Shown here: positions 1 to 13,589 of the stretch, in pieces
How the letters are laid out: every line of letters starts with the position of its first letter
How positions within the stretch are numbered: position 1 is the first letter of the stretch
Assembly: GCA_944470555.2 (NCBI GenBank)
Contig: OX104127.1
Span: forward strand, 43,203,934-43,267,933
Length of the DNA: 64,000 bases
DNA from: Heterobilharzia americana
Lineage: Eukaryota > Platyhelminthes > Trematoda > Strigeidida > Schistosomatidae
Direction: 5' to 3'
Position numbers and translations under genes: made by a program
Notes under the pieces: model-generated
Database searches by the model: none
What the model saw: the letters and a program-made list of their open reading frames with translations, nothing else
Told to the model about the DNA's origin: nothing

Positions 1-69
1 GGCTAGCTTTTGCCAACTTGCACTACCTGTGGTGCCCCGTTAATATCTGATTTTCTATTAAGAGTGGTG

Positions 70-740
70 TGTACTGCACAACAGTTCGCTCTGTTCTACC
101 ATATGGCTGTGAGACGTGGCCGTTAGAGGTGGAAGACACAAGGAGGCTTCAAGTGTTTGACCACCATTGCCTTCTCAGTATAGGCCGTATTCCGTAGTGT
201 CACCAAGTGAGTAACGCAGACGTCACGTGTAGAGTTTTAGAGAGAAGAGGTAAATCAGGTGACATGGCTGTGAGCCTTGATCGACTGAAACCACTGAGAC
301 ACGTGTATCATATGCCCAGTCACCGACTGCCTTGCCACATAATATTGGCAGAAGTGGGTTCGGGCTGGACAAAGGGTTGAGGTGGCCAGAATAAAACGTG
401 GCATCAAAATATGGAGCCATTAACTGTTGGTTTGAGCCATGTGGGGCGGTCGGGGCCCACAGGACAAGAGTGACCAGCGTTCGGAGACTCCAAGTGATCA
501 CATGGCCCAGAACCGACGTCATTTGGGCAGGTGCTTACCCACATTATCCGCATCTTGACGCTATACCGAATCTCGCCATTTCCCCATTCCTCCTTTCCCT
601 CTTTTCGTACTTTATATTTCTTTTGACTGAATTTTCTTTTCTGCATCTTCCACCTCGCCGCCTGTTTTACGTGGTTTACCGATGTGAGCCGAGGCAACCC
701 GAACCGTTACGCAGTAATGCCTGGTCCTATGCTGATAGAT
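70..740 (+). mobile_element. Decayed RTE-family retrotransposon, 3' end fragment
   Basis: Reading the + strand with frameshifts gives the carboxy-terminal part of a flatworm RTE-type reverse transcriptase. A stretch like LLYxxVxTWPLRVEDTRR is followed by FDHHCLLSIGRI, then a segment resembling LDRLKPLRHVYHMPSHRLP. In related elements this block follows the polymerase core and precedes the stop. No single frame is open and no catalytic motif is present, so this is a dead 5'-truncated copy. A second, longer copy of the same family lies at 8600-10960. After about 600 the sequence turns pyrimidine-rich with no recognisable coding. Family recognition comes from remembered protein patterns, not from a search. 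Confidence 0.6.
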
Positions 741-1204
741 GATGACGATTTTCGCTACCAGTATGAGTGTCCAGAAATCCCAAATAAGTTGTTGTGGTTG
801 AGGTTCCACGTGTTGCAGAACTTATTATGCCAGTGAGGAGGTGAGTTTATTGTGAATCGTTTCAAAAGCCGGCACACGTCGGTGACAAATCGGTCAAAGA
901 ATCCTTTCAAAAGTTTCTAATATCGCGTACAAAGTAGTACTTTCGGTAAGTTGGTACTTCTTTGAGTCGAAATAACGCCCAAAATTTTCTCTCCAAGCTT
1001 ATGTTGCAAGCAGAAGAAGATAGAAAGCATGAGAAGGAACCTGCGAATGACGCATACCACAGGAGAAATTGGGAAAGGGGAGGTTCCCATCTTCTTTGAC
1101 TCAGTCACGTATGTGCGTATGAAGATAACTCTTCTGTTTTTCTTACTTAAAGTTCGTTCAAGCTCCCGAATACGCGGTTTTTAATAGAAACTTAAGTTGG
1201 GCAA

Positions 1205-2065
1205 GACTTTGAAGTTTTCAGCACGGTGGCTCCTCATCTACTAAAGAGAGACGCGAGTGCTCTTGAGAATGTGCAGAAAAGGGCGACAGGTTCCTTGTTC
1301 CAGTAGAAATATATAGGCGACGCCTTAAACAATTCACGTCGTTCACATCATATTACGGAGAGGGAAGAGGCGATCTAAAAGAAGCCTATAAGATAACTCA
1401 CCAGTTAGACCAGCCCAAAGGGTTAACATTGTCGGCCCAAGACAAACACCTTCGCAGGAGCATGCCTGCGTACTTTTGGGCAAAGACAAAAGGGAAGATC
1501 TAGCTGCATCTCGCATTGAGCGTGTGCTCTATGGAATGCTCTGCCGAAAGGTGTAGGCGCAGGCGTATCGGATAACTCTTTCAAGTGGCTGCCTACTGGG
1601 GGCATTCATCGGCATCAACTGAACGTATGCTCATTCATCCTCGTATTCCTCAACCTTGGCATCTGCGGTTAGACCCATTTCCTCCCCATATTATTGCCAC
1701 TCACGCTTATAGTTTCCTAGGCACTTTTTGTCCCTTGCTTCACATTCCCCACTCGCCCTACAATGTTAAGTAACTCCCAGTGCCAAAATCTAGGCGCTTA
1801 AAAGATCGGAAATTTGAAAAGGATACTTGATCTTATCACCAGAACCGTTACTCCCCCGAAAGAACGAAGCTGCACTCTCCAATAAAACACTCTTCAATGG
1901 ACAAACTCACTCAAAAAGCTTCGGGTAGGTAAGCTATAAAGACTTCTGTGCTCAATGCAGGATTATAGCCGAACAAAAGGAACCAAGTTTGAAGGCATAG
2001 AATGGAGAGTTCAAATACTGCAAGTTTCCTCTCCCCACATTTTTGGTGTTGGATGTTGGATCTCG
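1205..2065 (+). mobile_element. CR1-like retrotransposon, 3' fragment
   Basis: Frameshifted translation matches the end of the CR1-like polyprotein preserved at 17729-18660. It includes a VFxTxAPxLL segment, an ENVQKRAT segment (compare EKVQRRAT downstream), AYKITHQLD near 1385, and a region equivalent to the VCALWNALPKGVA block. The 3' untranslated part is also shared: the C-rich stretch around 1630-1770 and the final stretch ending in a GGATGTTGGAT-like sequence recur at the ends of the copies near 4260, 14985 and 18660. The copy is 5'-truncated and inactive. Confidence 0.65.
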
Positions 2066-4179
2066 AATATGCTTTTTGATAGAATAAGTTTTCCTGACGA
2101 AGTTGATGAAGTCCTGAAACTTTGTAGCAAATGGAACCTGATAAGAGATTAGTTAATACTTAAGTGGGAAAATTTCTAAAAAATAAACACTATGCGAAAC
2201 GAAGTATTTGGCATGTCGACTCACAGGGGCATGCCAATTACTGCTAGGTTTAAGTTATTTTTTCGCTCCTACTTACGGCAGAATCCTGGGACTCTGAGAG
2301 ACTGTCAGTTTCCTTTGACACTTGATGATGACTTCTTTGACTGAAGCACGCAAAGTCCTGCGTGCTTTAGAGAAACTGTGGGGCGCGACGAGGGTTTATG
2401 GTGTCGCAGACTTCGTAAGGGGTATACAAATGGATTTTTGCGCAACAGTGTTTGATGCTGTTTATTAATACTGCATTAGTATTGTCGCACCCAGTGCCCG
2501 AAACTTTCACGTGATAACGCCTGTTTTACGACGCTTACCTAAATTGCCCTCAGTAATGTGATGGGTGGCACTCTTACCTCCCTACTCTTGCGATGCAGAT
2601 GGATGATGCCGCTATGCTTTAATATTGTTTTTGCATGTTGCTAATACATGAAGCATGTGTAGAACAACAGCCGAAACACCTGGCTGCATGCCTACAATTT
2701 ATTTGGGTGCTGTTTGGAAAATTATCGGTCTGTAGCCACAGTTTTCTGTTACGATAAAAAAGAGAATAGACAAGATGACCACGTCGGCCGTAGATCGCTG
2801 AATACTTTGGTGTGAAGACAATACGTCAAGAGATTTTTCGAGGAGATGTCACCCACTTTAAGGCCCATATACACGAGTAACGGCTGTTTCTTTTACATTT
2901 AAGTCCGGGCGTCCTTGAATTAAAACGTCCATTACCTCCGTGCGCCAGCTTCAGGAGACAATCCTTTTTTACATACCTACTTTGTCTCCGTAAATTTTAC
3001 TCGCAGTACTGTGAGTTTGCAAAACGTAACCACATCAAGATTTTCGATGAGCTGCTCCCATCAAGTAAGAGAGGTATAGAGAAGTGTACAACAGTAATGG
3101 ATCAGTGCAGTAAGATTTACGTAGACGAAGTACCTCTTGAACTCACTGTCTTTCTGTTTCCGTAATTCGTTTATCTAATGTCTAAAATCAAAGCTCCTGG
3201 TGCTCAGCACTCCAGATCGAGAACATCGTGGTCCTCCAGTGCGGATGGATGTTATACAAAGATGCATGCCTGCTCAAAAATGGTGCTATGGAGGCCTTTC
3301 GATCACGAACTGAACTTGGCTATTCGAAATCATCTAAATACTCCCAGACACGAGGTTTGCAGAAGAGATGACAAGGAGTTCATAGATAGCAGCGCAAGTA
3401 CTTTATATAATCACAAACATGGCAAACGTAAAAATATGGTAATTACTGGCTTTATTAACATTGGTATATTCCACTTTTGGCCGGCGTAAAACTGCCTAAT
3501 GTCATACATGTCCTAATTTATAGCCCTGCGCATCTCCTTCAGTGGCCCACGTCGCAAATCAACAGCCAACACCATTCATTTTACACGAAACGAATGACTC
3601 TATCCCACCTATCTTGTTTTTCAGGATTAGACAAGGAACAGGCTCTCAGAGTAATTATTGATGGCTTCAGTCATGTAGTTTTTCCACTAAGGACACTACA
3701 TTTGTACATATAGCTGGTTTTTTTCCATGAAATGCCTCACTCACAATTATTAACAAAGACTCACAATTTTCCTTCGCGGCGTATGGCGGTGTGCATGACA
3801 ACGCGAACAGCGTAGTTTACTCACGTTAATTAAGGTATTGGATGAGTGAAAGTATAATTTATTGCCTCAAAGAGTGTGCAACAAGCAGGCTTGTTGCGCA
3901 GTTGGACCAACAAGAAAAAAATAGGAAATTACTGCAGAAAACTGATGATGAGCGGGATTAATTTCAAGGAAATTCGGGGGAAGCAATATTCATTTTGAGC
4001 TGCTGAGGTTAATCTAGAAGCTGTGGCCACACGCAAACCACATTTTGGGAGAATGTTAAGGAAGCATACGCTAAGGAAAACGGAAGTTAGTTGTTCCGTT
4101 TCCCCAAGTTTTTTCCAAAAGTTTTACACCGGTTTTCGCCAAGACGGTATGTTTAAACCGGAATGTTAGCGAAGAAGGG
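2066..4179. other. No gene recognised
   Basis: Open frames here are short (up to 103 codons at 3178-3489) and show no recognisable domain, signal peptide or membrane segment. Base composition is like the flanking decayed repeats, so this is probably old repeat DNA that I cannot name. Confidence 0.5.
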
Positions 4180-4265
4180 GAACCGAGCCTCAAGACCTAG
4201 GAGCGGGAGATCAGGAACTCAGAGTTTCCTCTATCTGCACCATCGATGTTGGATGCTGGACAACA
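4180..4265 (+). repeat. CR1-like 3' UTR remnant
   Basis: About 85 bases match the terminal 3' untranslated segment of the CR1-like copies ending near 2065, 14985 and 18660. They share a 'caagacctaggagcg' block, then 'gtttcctct', then a 'gatgttggatg' end. No coding part is recognisable upstream, so the insertion was either very short or has decayed. Confidence 0.55.
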
Positions 4266-7200
4266 AATATGTCCTCGATTTCGCATGTTAAAGAAACTAA
4301 TATGCCGAAATTAGTTGACGCTGGAAGGAACAGAACGTATGTGAAAGTGATTTGATTTGACATCAAGAACAATATTTAGCGAAGAAATACCTTTCAACAA
4401 CCTATATTCTAGGCGTGAATTCGCATACGCATGATATTTGAAAATTATAACCCATGAGGAAAACTGAACACTGTATGATGACGACGATAGTAAAATGGGT
4501 GACGACAGGTATTTCTGATTGTGACTTTGGAACACTCTTCCTCTAGAAGCTGTCCAGGCTACGTCAACTGAGTCCTGTAGAAACCGGCTTGAAGCATACC
4601 TAAGATCCCGGGTGGAGGCTCACTCGCAACTAACTGAATCTTTACATTTTAACCACCACTTTTAGCTTTGTAGTATCTGGGTTGACCACCGCGAAAACCA
4701 GTGATCCATGGTTTCCGGACGTGGAAGCCAGCCAGACGAAAGCGTTTTCTATCTTATTAGAAACCATTTGAAATGACCAGTGAAAGCCTCCTCTTCTGGG
4801 GATGGTGAGCCAAGCGGTGTGCAATAATCATGGCTGTGCAAATCATTAATATTTCTTGGTAAGAGCACCTGAAGGCGCCACTGAGTGAATAAGGCATGTA
4901 GAATGTCCAGCCGCGTTGCTGTTCGCCATCGTTATCAGGTTATGGCTTGTGACACGCCTGGAATCCTTTCTCCGTGTAGCGCGAGGCAACATTGGGACGC
5001 TCAGCTGGCAAGAATAGTATGGCTGCTGAACAATATACATCAGTATGCCCTTGCCGGGACTGATTCTCAGGTCCCATTCGATCATTTAATCTAAGTCTTA
5101 AGTGCTAACCTGTCTTCCATATTCTAGACGGGCCCTCAAATGTCAACATCGTCCGCAAATACTGGGAATGATGCCCTAAACGTACCTGGTAACTAGTCAT
5201 TATGGAGCAGAAACAAAGGGGGTTCTAGTATGTATGCTGGCGATGCTGCGGCACCCCGGAGAACCGTACTGGTATCCGGTCTGCAGTTGTGTAATGCCCC
5301 ACACACTTGGCCATTTACCCCCAGACATTTGGGTGGTTCCTGAACCACTCTTGCCTGCTAAAACCTACGAGGTTCCCGGGAGACTGGCCCGGGCTGAGCA
5401 CTTCTTCACACACCTCGCAAAACCAGTAAGCAGCACGTTGGCAAGCAGGTTGTTGTCTTTTGCTTCCACCCGTTCTTTGCCGGACGAAGGCGAGTTTGTT
5501 GCAGGGTAACGTCCGGGTTAGAAGACATGTAGCTTCTGTGTCATCAAGCAGTGCATTTTCAGACGACGCATTAGTTTTTCCCATGCCATCTCCGCCAAGG
5601 ATGTTGCAAGTATTAGAGCCAGACTGACTGGCTGACATTTACTAACCAGATACATAGTCGCCTGCCGCCACCCCTGAAAACGCAGCTCACCGCGCCACCC
5701 TCCCACCCTCAAGGTACCCGAGTCTGAGACAGAAACCAAATTTGGTGGCAGGAGACGGAAATTCGGTAAAAGTGAAATCGAATTAAAACTCCTGGGTGGG
5801 TACTTCAAACACATGCCGTAAAATGTTGCCGATTTGGAGTTTGTTTCCACAATGCCCACGGATTTAGCCAACACGAAACTGCCTGTCAGGATAACCAAAG
5901 CTGCTAGAGATGGTCGGATACACCGGCTGCAAAGAAATCTTCCCAAAACCTGGAACCTTTACACAGGACCTAGACGCGGGAGCAAAGAAATTCTCTGGTT
6001 TACTTTATCTGGTAATAGGACATTGGATTGCAGGCTGTCTCTGTTCTACTTCCCGTCTAGCACTTGTTTTAAGTGCATCAGAATGGCTTGGATATCGCGT
6101 TTCTGGCTCCAAAGGGGGAAAATTCCTCACAACGTAACATTTATTATCGGGAGGTTTGGTCTAAATCTTGTATGGTCGAACATTTTGAAGGCAGGAACTC
6201 GGTATCAGGCGTATTTCGTTGGCGTCGTTAACTCGAGGTCATTGCTGAAGGGAAGCGTATAAGCCCGCTAGCCGTTCCTAAGATCACATTTAAGTTTAAT
6301 TTCATTCCAAGACCACAGCCACTCGCATGGGGGGATTTCATATCTACCACAGTAAGAAACGTCTGGACTTTTATTCACTAATTTCTAGACAAGTCTTCGT
6401 CGTGCACTTTCCCTTCAAGACGCGTCTCTGACAAAACACGGCCTATGCCGGGGAATGAATAAATGCAGGACCTATTCAAACTTCAGATTGTAACGCCCCC
6501 GAAATTCTCAATATGAACCCACGGTACTCTATATCAAAGTGAACATAATCTCTAAAACGGAGACCCGGTGACTATTTTAAATGCGGCCTAAGCTGTACTT
6601 GCGTGACACGAGTGGCAAACCTCAATATCATCCCTGAAGACAAAAGACTTTTAACTTGGGTCAAACATGAAACAATCAACAGTAGCCTGAGTTCGATACT
6701 TTGTGTGCGTCCACTAGTCATAAATTGGCCTGGAAGCACAAGCGTTTACCTGTGAACGATTTCTTCGGGATGTGAACAATCGCTACAGCGGCTGTTGTTT
6801 GGTTTTATGTGGTTGAACCTTCGATATTAGCATTCCGTGACCTGCTGTGTCGAAAGCATTGCCGAAGCCGACGTGCACCCTGACACAAAATATTGTGGGT
6901 GACACCTTCGTAACGGATGTGACTTCATAAAATCATGCGTTATTATTCTTTTGGAAGGGGGAATTCTGGAAAGCGGCTCCGCAGATGAGCTTTTTAAAAA
7001 CCCAAGGTATAACAGAAGTTTCATTTATGAACCCATAGTTCGCATGGCTTGGACGGAGTTTTAACGTGTAATCGGTGCAACGTTAACGGTATTTCAGGCC
7101 TCTAGGTGTATCCCAGTTGGTTATGACGTATACAATACTTTAAGAAGTGAAGGAATGTCCTTACTCTCATTTATTAAGTAACAAGGTGAAATTACACTAG

Positions 7201-8599
7201 GTTCCAGGGTATTTTAAGTTCTTCAAGAAATTATGGCAGTTTAAGTGCTATCTAGTGAAGGATTCACATCTTTTAAGCGGTTTATCGCTCGATCACAAAA
7301 TGGGGGTGGTGGTGTACTGTCATCCAGGAGGCAGGAATTCGCGAACTATTATGAGACTCACAACTATCAACGCAAACACCGGGGACGATACCTATCTTCT
7401 TAAACTATTGGCATATGCATTTTTTAGAGTTCGGTTTTACGCGGTGAAGCCTGTCGATCGAGCTTAGTCTAGATCAGCATCAACTACACAGGCTTCTTCT
7501 CTGAGAGACACTCTTTCTCTGTTTTCTTGGTTTTATTCGGAGAGTATGGTTATTTATTGGTGTTGAGATTTTTTTGTTTCTAAAGTACCATAGACAGGGC
7601 CTACAGGGTTTATCCTGCTTGCAATCAAGGACAAAGTTCTCTTTGCCACGTTCTCACTCCAGTAGGGATTCAGAAGCTAGTTAACGAAAACCGAGAGGTA
7701 TTAAACAGTGACGTAAGGGTATTGTCTAAGCCAGAGCACGAAGACGGCAGGTTTGGGGTGACACGGAAGATAAAGGAGGTGGATCGATCCTAGCTGATTT
7801 CCCTGGAGCACATGACTGTCTCGCTGAAAGGAGTATTTCGTCTATCGCTATCTTCGCCGAGCATAGGTGAGGGAAATGATAATACTGTTGTCACCGCCTC
7901 TGAGTGGGGAACCAGAATGTACACGAAAACATGAGTATCTTCGTACAGTGTGCGCCCTGAAATGTTTTTATCTTGAGTGGGGCTGGGGACATCTCGTGTC
8001 CAAGAGCCAGCTGCAAAACAGCAGATCCCAGCTTGATTCCCAATAAACTTCACACATGTCCTTATAATAGTCTTGTAAGCGAAATTTGATGAGGGCGTAA
8101 GAGAAGGGGTGCAAGTATTCTGTTTTGCAGTGGGTTGTTTTTATTCGGTGGGTGATAAGAGCAATCTGGCGGGGTTGTTGAAGAGTTGAAGCGGTTAATT
8201 GGCACACATGCGGTGCCATTTATATCGGGAATTCAACTTTTTGAGTAGGTCGCATTGTAACGTGGTACGATGCAGATAGCGTATCCCGCGCCAAGACCGA
8301 TGAGCCCACCCCCTCTGAAGAGTAAGTATCCTGCTCAACGAAAGTAGTCATCACTCATTTCAGACGCGCACTAATCCTCCATGGTTGGTAACGTGGTGGG
8401 CTAACCAATCAGCAGCAAGGATTTTATCTATGCCAGCGTCATTAGTGGTTGCCAGGTGTCCATAAAAGCACGTGAATATCAGTTATGCTACACTCTGACG
8501 TGCTTGTGTTATCACGAGCCAATTACCAGAGATATGTGATTAGTCTGTGTTTGAGTAGCAGCAGGATATCACCGGGACTAGAGTCAAAAAAGAAGAACT
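4266..8599. other. No confirmed gene; unidentified repeat-like DNA
   Basis: No protein family can be assigned. The longest frames are 142 codons on each strand around 5518-6262. The + frame at 5910-6137 has a run reading GLLYLVIGHWIAGCLCSTSRL, which looks like dispersed flatworm repeat coding sequence, but I cannot place it. The rest shows only short frames and no RNA gene. Confidence 0.4.
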
Positions 8600-10960
8600 C
8601 TTGATGGGTCAGGAGGAGTTGGAGAATCACATAAGTGAGGGTGGTGACTTCTTTATTGGTGTGGACAACAAAAAGTGAGGTATGATGGGACAAGTGGTGG
8701 CGTTATTAATCTATTATCAGTTGTGACTAAGGGACCTCGGATTAGTTTCCCACCACTGATAGGGGCTAGATGGAGGGGGGCACTTAGCAACGTAGAATTC
8801 ATGGTGTGGATTCCGTATGATCTCCCATGACTCATCCACTGACTATAGTTCGAAGGAAATGAAGTGCGAGCCCTGCCGAAAACTGACCAGTGGCCTAATG
8901 GAGGCCAAACGTCCAGATGTGGTTGTTGTTTCAAGTGATTGCAATACACAGGTGAGTTAACTACACCAAACAGAAGGGGACTTCTTGGGTGGTACTTTCG
9001 AAATCCCAGCTGAACGAACAGATAATGGCGATTACCTACTAAAAAGGTTTCCGGACAACTATCTATTTCTGGTCAGCACGGATTTCAGATATAAAGAGAC
9101 ATAATCCCATGTGGTGTCCACCTACCCCAACCCAGTACTGGACACAAAATAAGCCGTTTTGCTATCATTTGTCACTGAGGATGGTTGGTGGAAGATAAGT
9201 GACCCCATCGGAGCACGTGCCGGGATATCGGGCTGATGTATCCGTCTAAATGGATGTAGCAAGACGATAGTGACAAGACCACTGCAGGTACGCCTTGACA
9301 GAAGTGCCACCTAAGCTGCTGTCCGTGAGAAACTACTGAGATAGCCGTCGGATTAAAACAACACTACGCGTTAGGATGAAGCGTGGTGCCATATGCAGTC
9401 TGTCGTAAAAGTTGAGGAAGGAGTCTGCACTACTCAATTGGCGGAAAAGTCCATCGAATCTCTCCATCTTCTGAACACATCCCCTTAGGCTCAGGGTAAA
9501 ATACGGGAGGCAACTGAATGTAGACCTGCAGAAGGTCTGAATGATGACGGGGAACAGCGGTCGGTAGAGAAGGCTGAGGTGACGGTCACCGATAGCCAGC
9601 TTAGAAGTTGGAAATGAAGAATGGAAGCAGGTCCAGGCAGGCTGGTGTCTTAGGCATTTCAGGACGGTGGCAATGTTAACCGGGTTGACCGGAGTGGTAT
9701 CTGGTGTGTGGGAGCCAGTTATGGTTCCCTCTGGCTGGTCCCGGTCACTGATTGTTCCGGTCTACAAGAAGGGAGAAAAACCCACTTGTGACAACCACTG
9801 GGAAATCAGCATTGGGAAAATAATTTCTAAGACCCTGAATTCCATAACCTCCAGACGCCAGAGCACGGCTAAGGAACGATGAACCCGGAAAACCAGAGGG
9901 GCCTCTCACCCTACCATTGGTGAATCGGACAGATATCCACTCTCTGCTAGGTTCCATAGGACAAGCACACAGACGTCTGACCTGAAGACAGCATTCCACT
10001 CCATCGATCAAAAGACCTTCTGCTAGCATCTTACTTTGAAAAGGGTCCGGATCACATGGCTCTGTTAAAGGCTCCGTACCCGATATTTTGTCGGTATATC
10101 ACAGCATGTGGTGAAGTTTCCGAGGATTTGTGTATGTCATTTGGTGTCCATCGAACATGTCCACCCCCTACATTTCTGTTCACTTTTACCATCAGAGTAT
10201 TTTCTGTGGTCTCTTCCCCCTTGTTTGGGCTAGGGAATCTTCCCCACCACGGGAGGATCTCTAGTAGATCTTGAGCATGCAGATAACGTAGTCCTGTTAC
10301 ATGGAGACCTTAATAAAATGCCGAGTCCACTGGACATCTCGAGTGGCAGTTTGATAGTGTTAGAGATGCGTTTTTTGCCACCCGCTTATAGTGGTTGCCT
10401 GTCCAAAAACGTCTGATGAAATGGTCAAGTGCGTTGGCCACTTCAAGTGCCCGGAAAGTCAAAGTAGTTCGAACGGACAAGCGGGCAACTAAGTAATCCT
10501 CACATAGGACCTTCTTAGTTTATCCCAACAAGCACCGCCCCGATAACTGGCTGACTGGCAAGTGCCTGTGTACTGCTCTGTAGTCGGCACTTCGGCACTA
10601 TATAGTGGCGAGACATGGCCAATAAAGGTAGGGATATCATGAGGCGTCGGTTTGTCGACCACCAATTTTTTGCAGCATGGTCTGCTTGTCTTGGTGTCAC
10701 CACGTCGGTGACGTAGAAGTTAGGCGTAGAGTTTTACTCAGACGGGGAAGGTCAGTTGGTGAGGTTGTAAGCCTCAACCGCCCACCTTGACGTGCAGTGG
10801 TACCAGGAGTTGAATCAGGTCGTAAGAGGGCTCAGGGTGTCGTGGCCAAAGGGTGGCATCAGTCCATGAAGCCTGACTGTGGATTTGAGGTGTGTGAAGA
10901 GACTACGCAGTTAGAGTCCTGAAGAAGGGAGCAGTCGATGCTTTAGGATGCTTGACGGCA
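8600..10960 (+). mobile_element. Decayed RTE-family retrotransposon, near full coding length
   Basis: Several frames together spell a complete but broken endonuclease plus reverse transcriptase. Around 8930-9110 there is a QVGELTTPNRRGLLG segment and then RTDNGDYLLKRFPDNYLFLVS-like sequence, typical of RTE apurinic endonucleases. Around 9740-9850 is LIVPVYKKGEKPTCDNHWEIS, the entry to the reverse transcriptase. Around 9985-10020 is TDLKTAFHSIDQKTF, the catalytic motif A region. At 10056-10274 comes an ALLKAPY to CPPPTFLFTFTI block equivalent to motif B. The 10500-10960 part resembles the carboxy-terminal region also seen at 70-740. No FADD-type motif C could be read. Stops and frameshifts are frequent, so this is an old inactive copy. 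Confidence 0.6.
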
Positions 10961-11610
10961 TAACGGAAAATCGGTCACACTGGAAAATGTATTTACTCTT
11001 CGACGTCTTCCGAAGCTTGGGTGTTTTGACCAACCTTAATTTTTAAATTCATTATGCTCTGGCATACCCTTTTCCACTTTAATATCAGTATCTTTCCGGC
11101 TGATCGTTCCCCACATGCTACTGTGAAGCGTAGCAACTTGGAAAATTGCCTGACCGGGATCCCCGAGACTAAAGGAGGTAGTGGTTAGGGACTTTTGGTG
11201 ACATGGCGAAACTCAGGGACAGTGGCTCAGGTTTATTCACTGTCTTATCCTTTCTGAAGCACAGATATTTGCAATAACCTTTATCTCCAAGGCTATTTGT
11301 CGTCTAACATAACTTTGTCCGCTTCGGTATCACCCCTTTCCTATCCAGCATCTTTGCATACCACTGCGAAGTGCAACAGCTTGGACCGTAGTACACATAC
11401 ACGGCGTTCCACCTTGATTTTGCCTGTTTGTCATAAGGAATGCACGTCCTGATTATCCATCGTATGCGTCACTATTTCCTTTTATGTAAGTTGAACAAAG
11501 AGGTACATTGAAGTACATCCAGTCTTCGACCCTATTGCTGTTAAACATTTGTTTTCCCAAGAAGTTTATATAATGGTGACATCCCTACTGAAAACGCCAG
11601 ATCCGAAGCT
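10961..11610. other. No gene recognised
   Basis: No frame of useful length and no recognisable repeat end. It lies between the RTE copy and the CR1-like copy and may hold untranslated parts of either. Confidence 0.45.
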
Positions 11611-11812
11611 TTGACATGGATAACCCGGTCGTGCACAAAAGAGGACGATGACATCCGAAACAACACTCCAGTCTATATCCACAGGAAAACAGAGGTAGGG
11701 CAGAAAACTGGACCTCTAAAGAGGCGGCCAACTTGTGTTCCTAGAATTCCGGTCACTATCAAACGGGTGAAGCAGAGTAGCACTAGCACGTCAGGAACTA
11801 GTTTTACCTCGA

Positions 11813-12391
11813 ATGAGGATCAGATCATGCCTGAAAAGGGGAAACGGCGTGATTCCAGAACCGCCAAGTGACCTCCCGGCCAAACATCGGTGCCTCCGCG
11901 ACGTCAAACAGTGGCATTGGCCCTCAGCCAAGGTCGGTCTGGACAGTATGCCGGCCAGCAGCGGTAGACTGCCGAGGCCAGCGCATACGAAGCCCATCCC
12001 TACCCCAAGGCTACTCGTAATCCAAAGTGACTCACATGCCTCCCTCGTAGACTTTCTACAATCGTGGTATAATGCGAAAGATCGTGCAGGTGGCTCAGTA
12101 CGCATTTGTGCAAGTAAGCCTAGACTCACCAGGCAAGAGGAAAGACGGCAACTGCCAAGACCTCTGGAGTCAGTGGTTGTTGCACTAGCGCTGACAGCTG
12201 ATTCAGATGCATCGTGGACTGGCAACACTGGATCCTCTCTCGCGAAACTACACAACCGGCCCTCCCCTCTCACTAGGCATGCTCTAACATGTATATACAG
12301 CAGAGAGGAGGGGTTAAGGGGGCAAGTAGCAGAGATGAGGGCGCTGCGTGAACGTCAGCCCTCTGACATGATACTCACCACCGGACCCTAA
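11813..12391 (+). pseudogene. CR1-like ORF, amino-terminal part into endonuclease
   Basis: This 192-codon open frame is basic and proline-rich for about 150 residues. It ends with LTCIYSREEGLRGQVAEMRAL and ERQPSDMILTT, the first strand and helix of a CR1/Jockey-type apurinic endonuclease; the paralogue at 15450-15540 has SNVNGLRSKLLELK at the same place. The frame stops before the catalytic TETW-like motif. Continuation is visible in other frames (GVALYANS-like near 12475, VIYRSP near 12600), which shows frameshift damage. The upstream 150 residues have no recognised domain. Confidence 0.55.
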
Positions 12392-12658
12392 CACTTACCG
12401 GACACCTCCGATTATAAGATGTATGTCACTGGCATGGAACTCTTCTGCAGGGACGGAGAGCTCAGAGCAGGAGGGGGAGTGGCTCTCTACGCAAACTCCC
12501 GTTTAAAGGCAAGGGTGGTTAGCTATGCCGCCTTGACCCAGCTCCCAGAACCTCTATAGCGCTACTTCACTATCCGCCGTACCAAACACCTGCTCGGAGT
12601 CATATATCGGTCCCCCACCAGCTCCCCTACACATAGGAAAATAGTCATCAAGGCAATC

Positions 12659-13174
12659 TTGACGGCTTCCTCCGCAGATTACAATTCCGTAATCACTGCT
12701 AGCAACCTCAACAACTCCTCCATCCTCTTTGAGGCGGAAGGGAGACGCATCAGATCCTTCAATCAGAGGCTGAAGGATGCAATTAAGACTGCTGGTCTCT
12801 CAGAGAAAGTGGGTGATACCACACGCTGGGGACCTAACGGAAACGCATCGTACCTTGACTACTTTCTGACGAACGATGAACTTCTCATTGAGGAGGTTTG
12901 CATCCAATCTCCCCTTAGCCTCAGTGACCACGCTTTAATCACCTTCACCCTGATTACTAGGGAGGCTCTGCAATTGGAGACGCCCAACACCTTCCTTTGC
13001 TACGGCAAGGCCAACTATGAGACCATGAGGGACCATCTCATGAATGCATCATGGCCGGTAGACTGGAATCACCTCATAATAGATGAAAACTGGTTGGAGT
13101 TGAACAAAATAATCACTGGGGCCATCAGTCACAGTGTTCCAGAAGTAACACACAGGCAGTCAGTGAGAACCTGA
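12659..13174 (+). pseudogene. CR1-like endonuclease, carboxy-terminal half
   Basis: This 171-codon open frame contains the end of an exonuclease-endonuclease-phosphatase domain. A GLSEKVGDTTRWG segment is followed by YLDYFLTNDELL, then SPLSLSDHALI, where SDH is the conserved catalytic Ser-Asp-His of this endonuclease class. The remainder (TFLCYGKANYETMRDHL) matches the linker between endonuclease and reverse transcriptase. The same order appears at 15960-16260 in the neighbouring copy. The frame continues only after a frameshift, so it is a fossil fragment. Confidence 0.7.
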
Positions 13175-13589
13175 TGGTTAAGGCATGGGACAGAGAGTCT
13201 CATCCAGAGCAAGAAGCAGACTCGGTTAAAGTGGCATGCATCACGCAGGGAGTCTGACTTCTTGAACCACAAAAGGATTCGCAACCACCGTAACATAACA
13301 GTGCGTAGCGACAGATTTTCCTATCAAACAAACTTGGCGGCGAGGTTACAAAGCAATCCCAAAAACTTGTACCGCTTCACGTAGAGGAGAAAGTCAACCA
13401 GTAAGGGAGTGAATCTTGTCACAGGCTATGACGGCAGTTTACTAGGCAGTCTGAAGATTGCCGAGCCTTTGAGCTCACACTTCCAAGCCCAACTTAGCAC
13501 TGACACAAGATCCACACCGGCTCGCTACGACGCCGACCAGGTCGTAAATAACGAACACCTCTGTCACGTCTCTGTCACAGAGAAAAAGT

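Noticed and set aside
5315..5638. A 107-codon - strand frame with Cys residues that might be a zinc finger.
   Set aside because: The spacing of the cysteines (CEVC only) does not make a finger, and a + strand frame of similar size overlaps.
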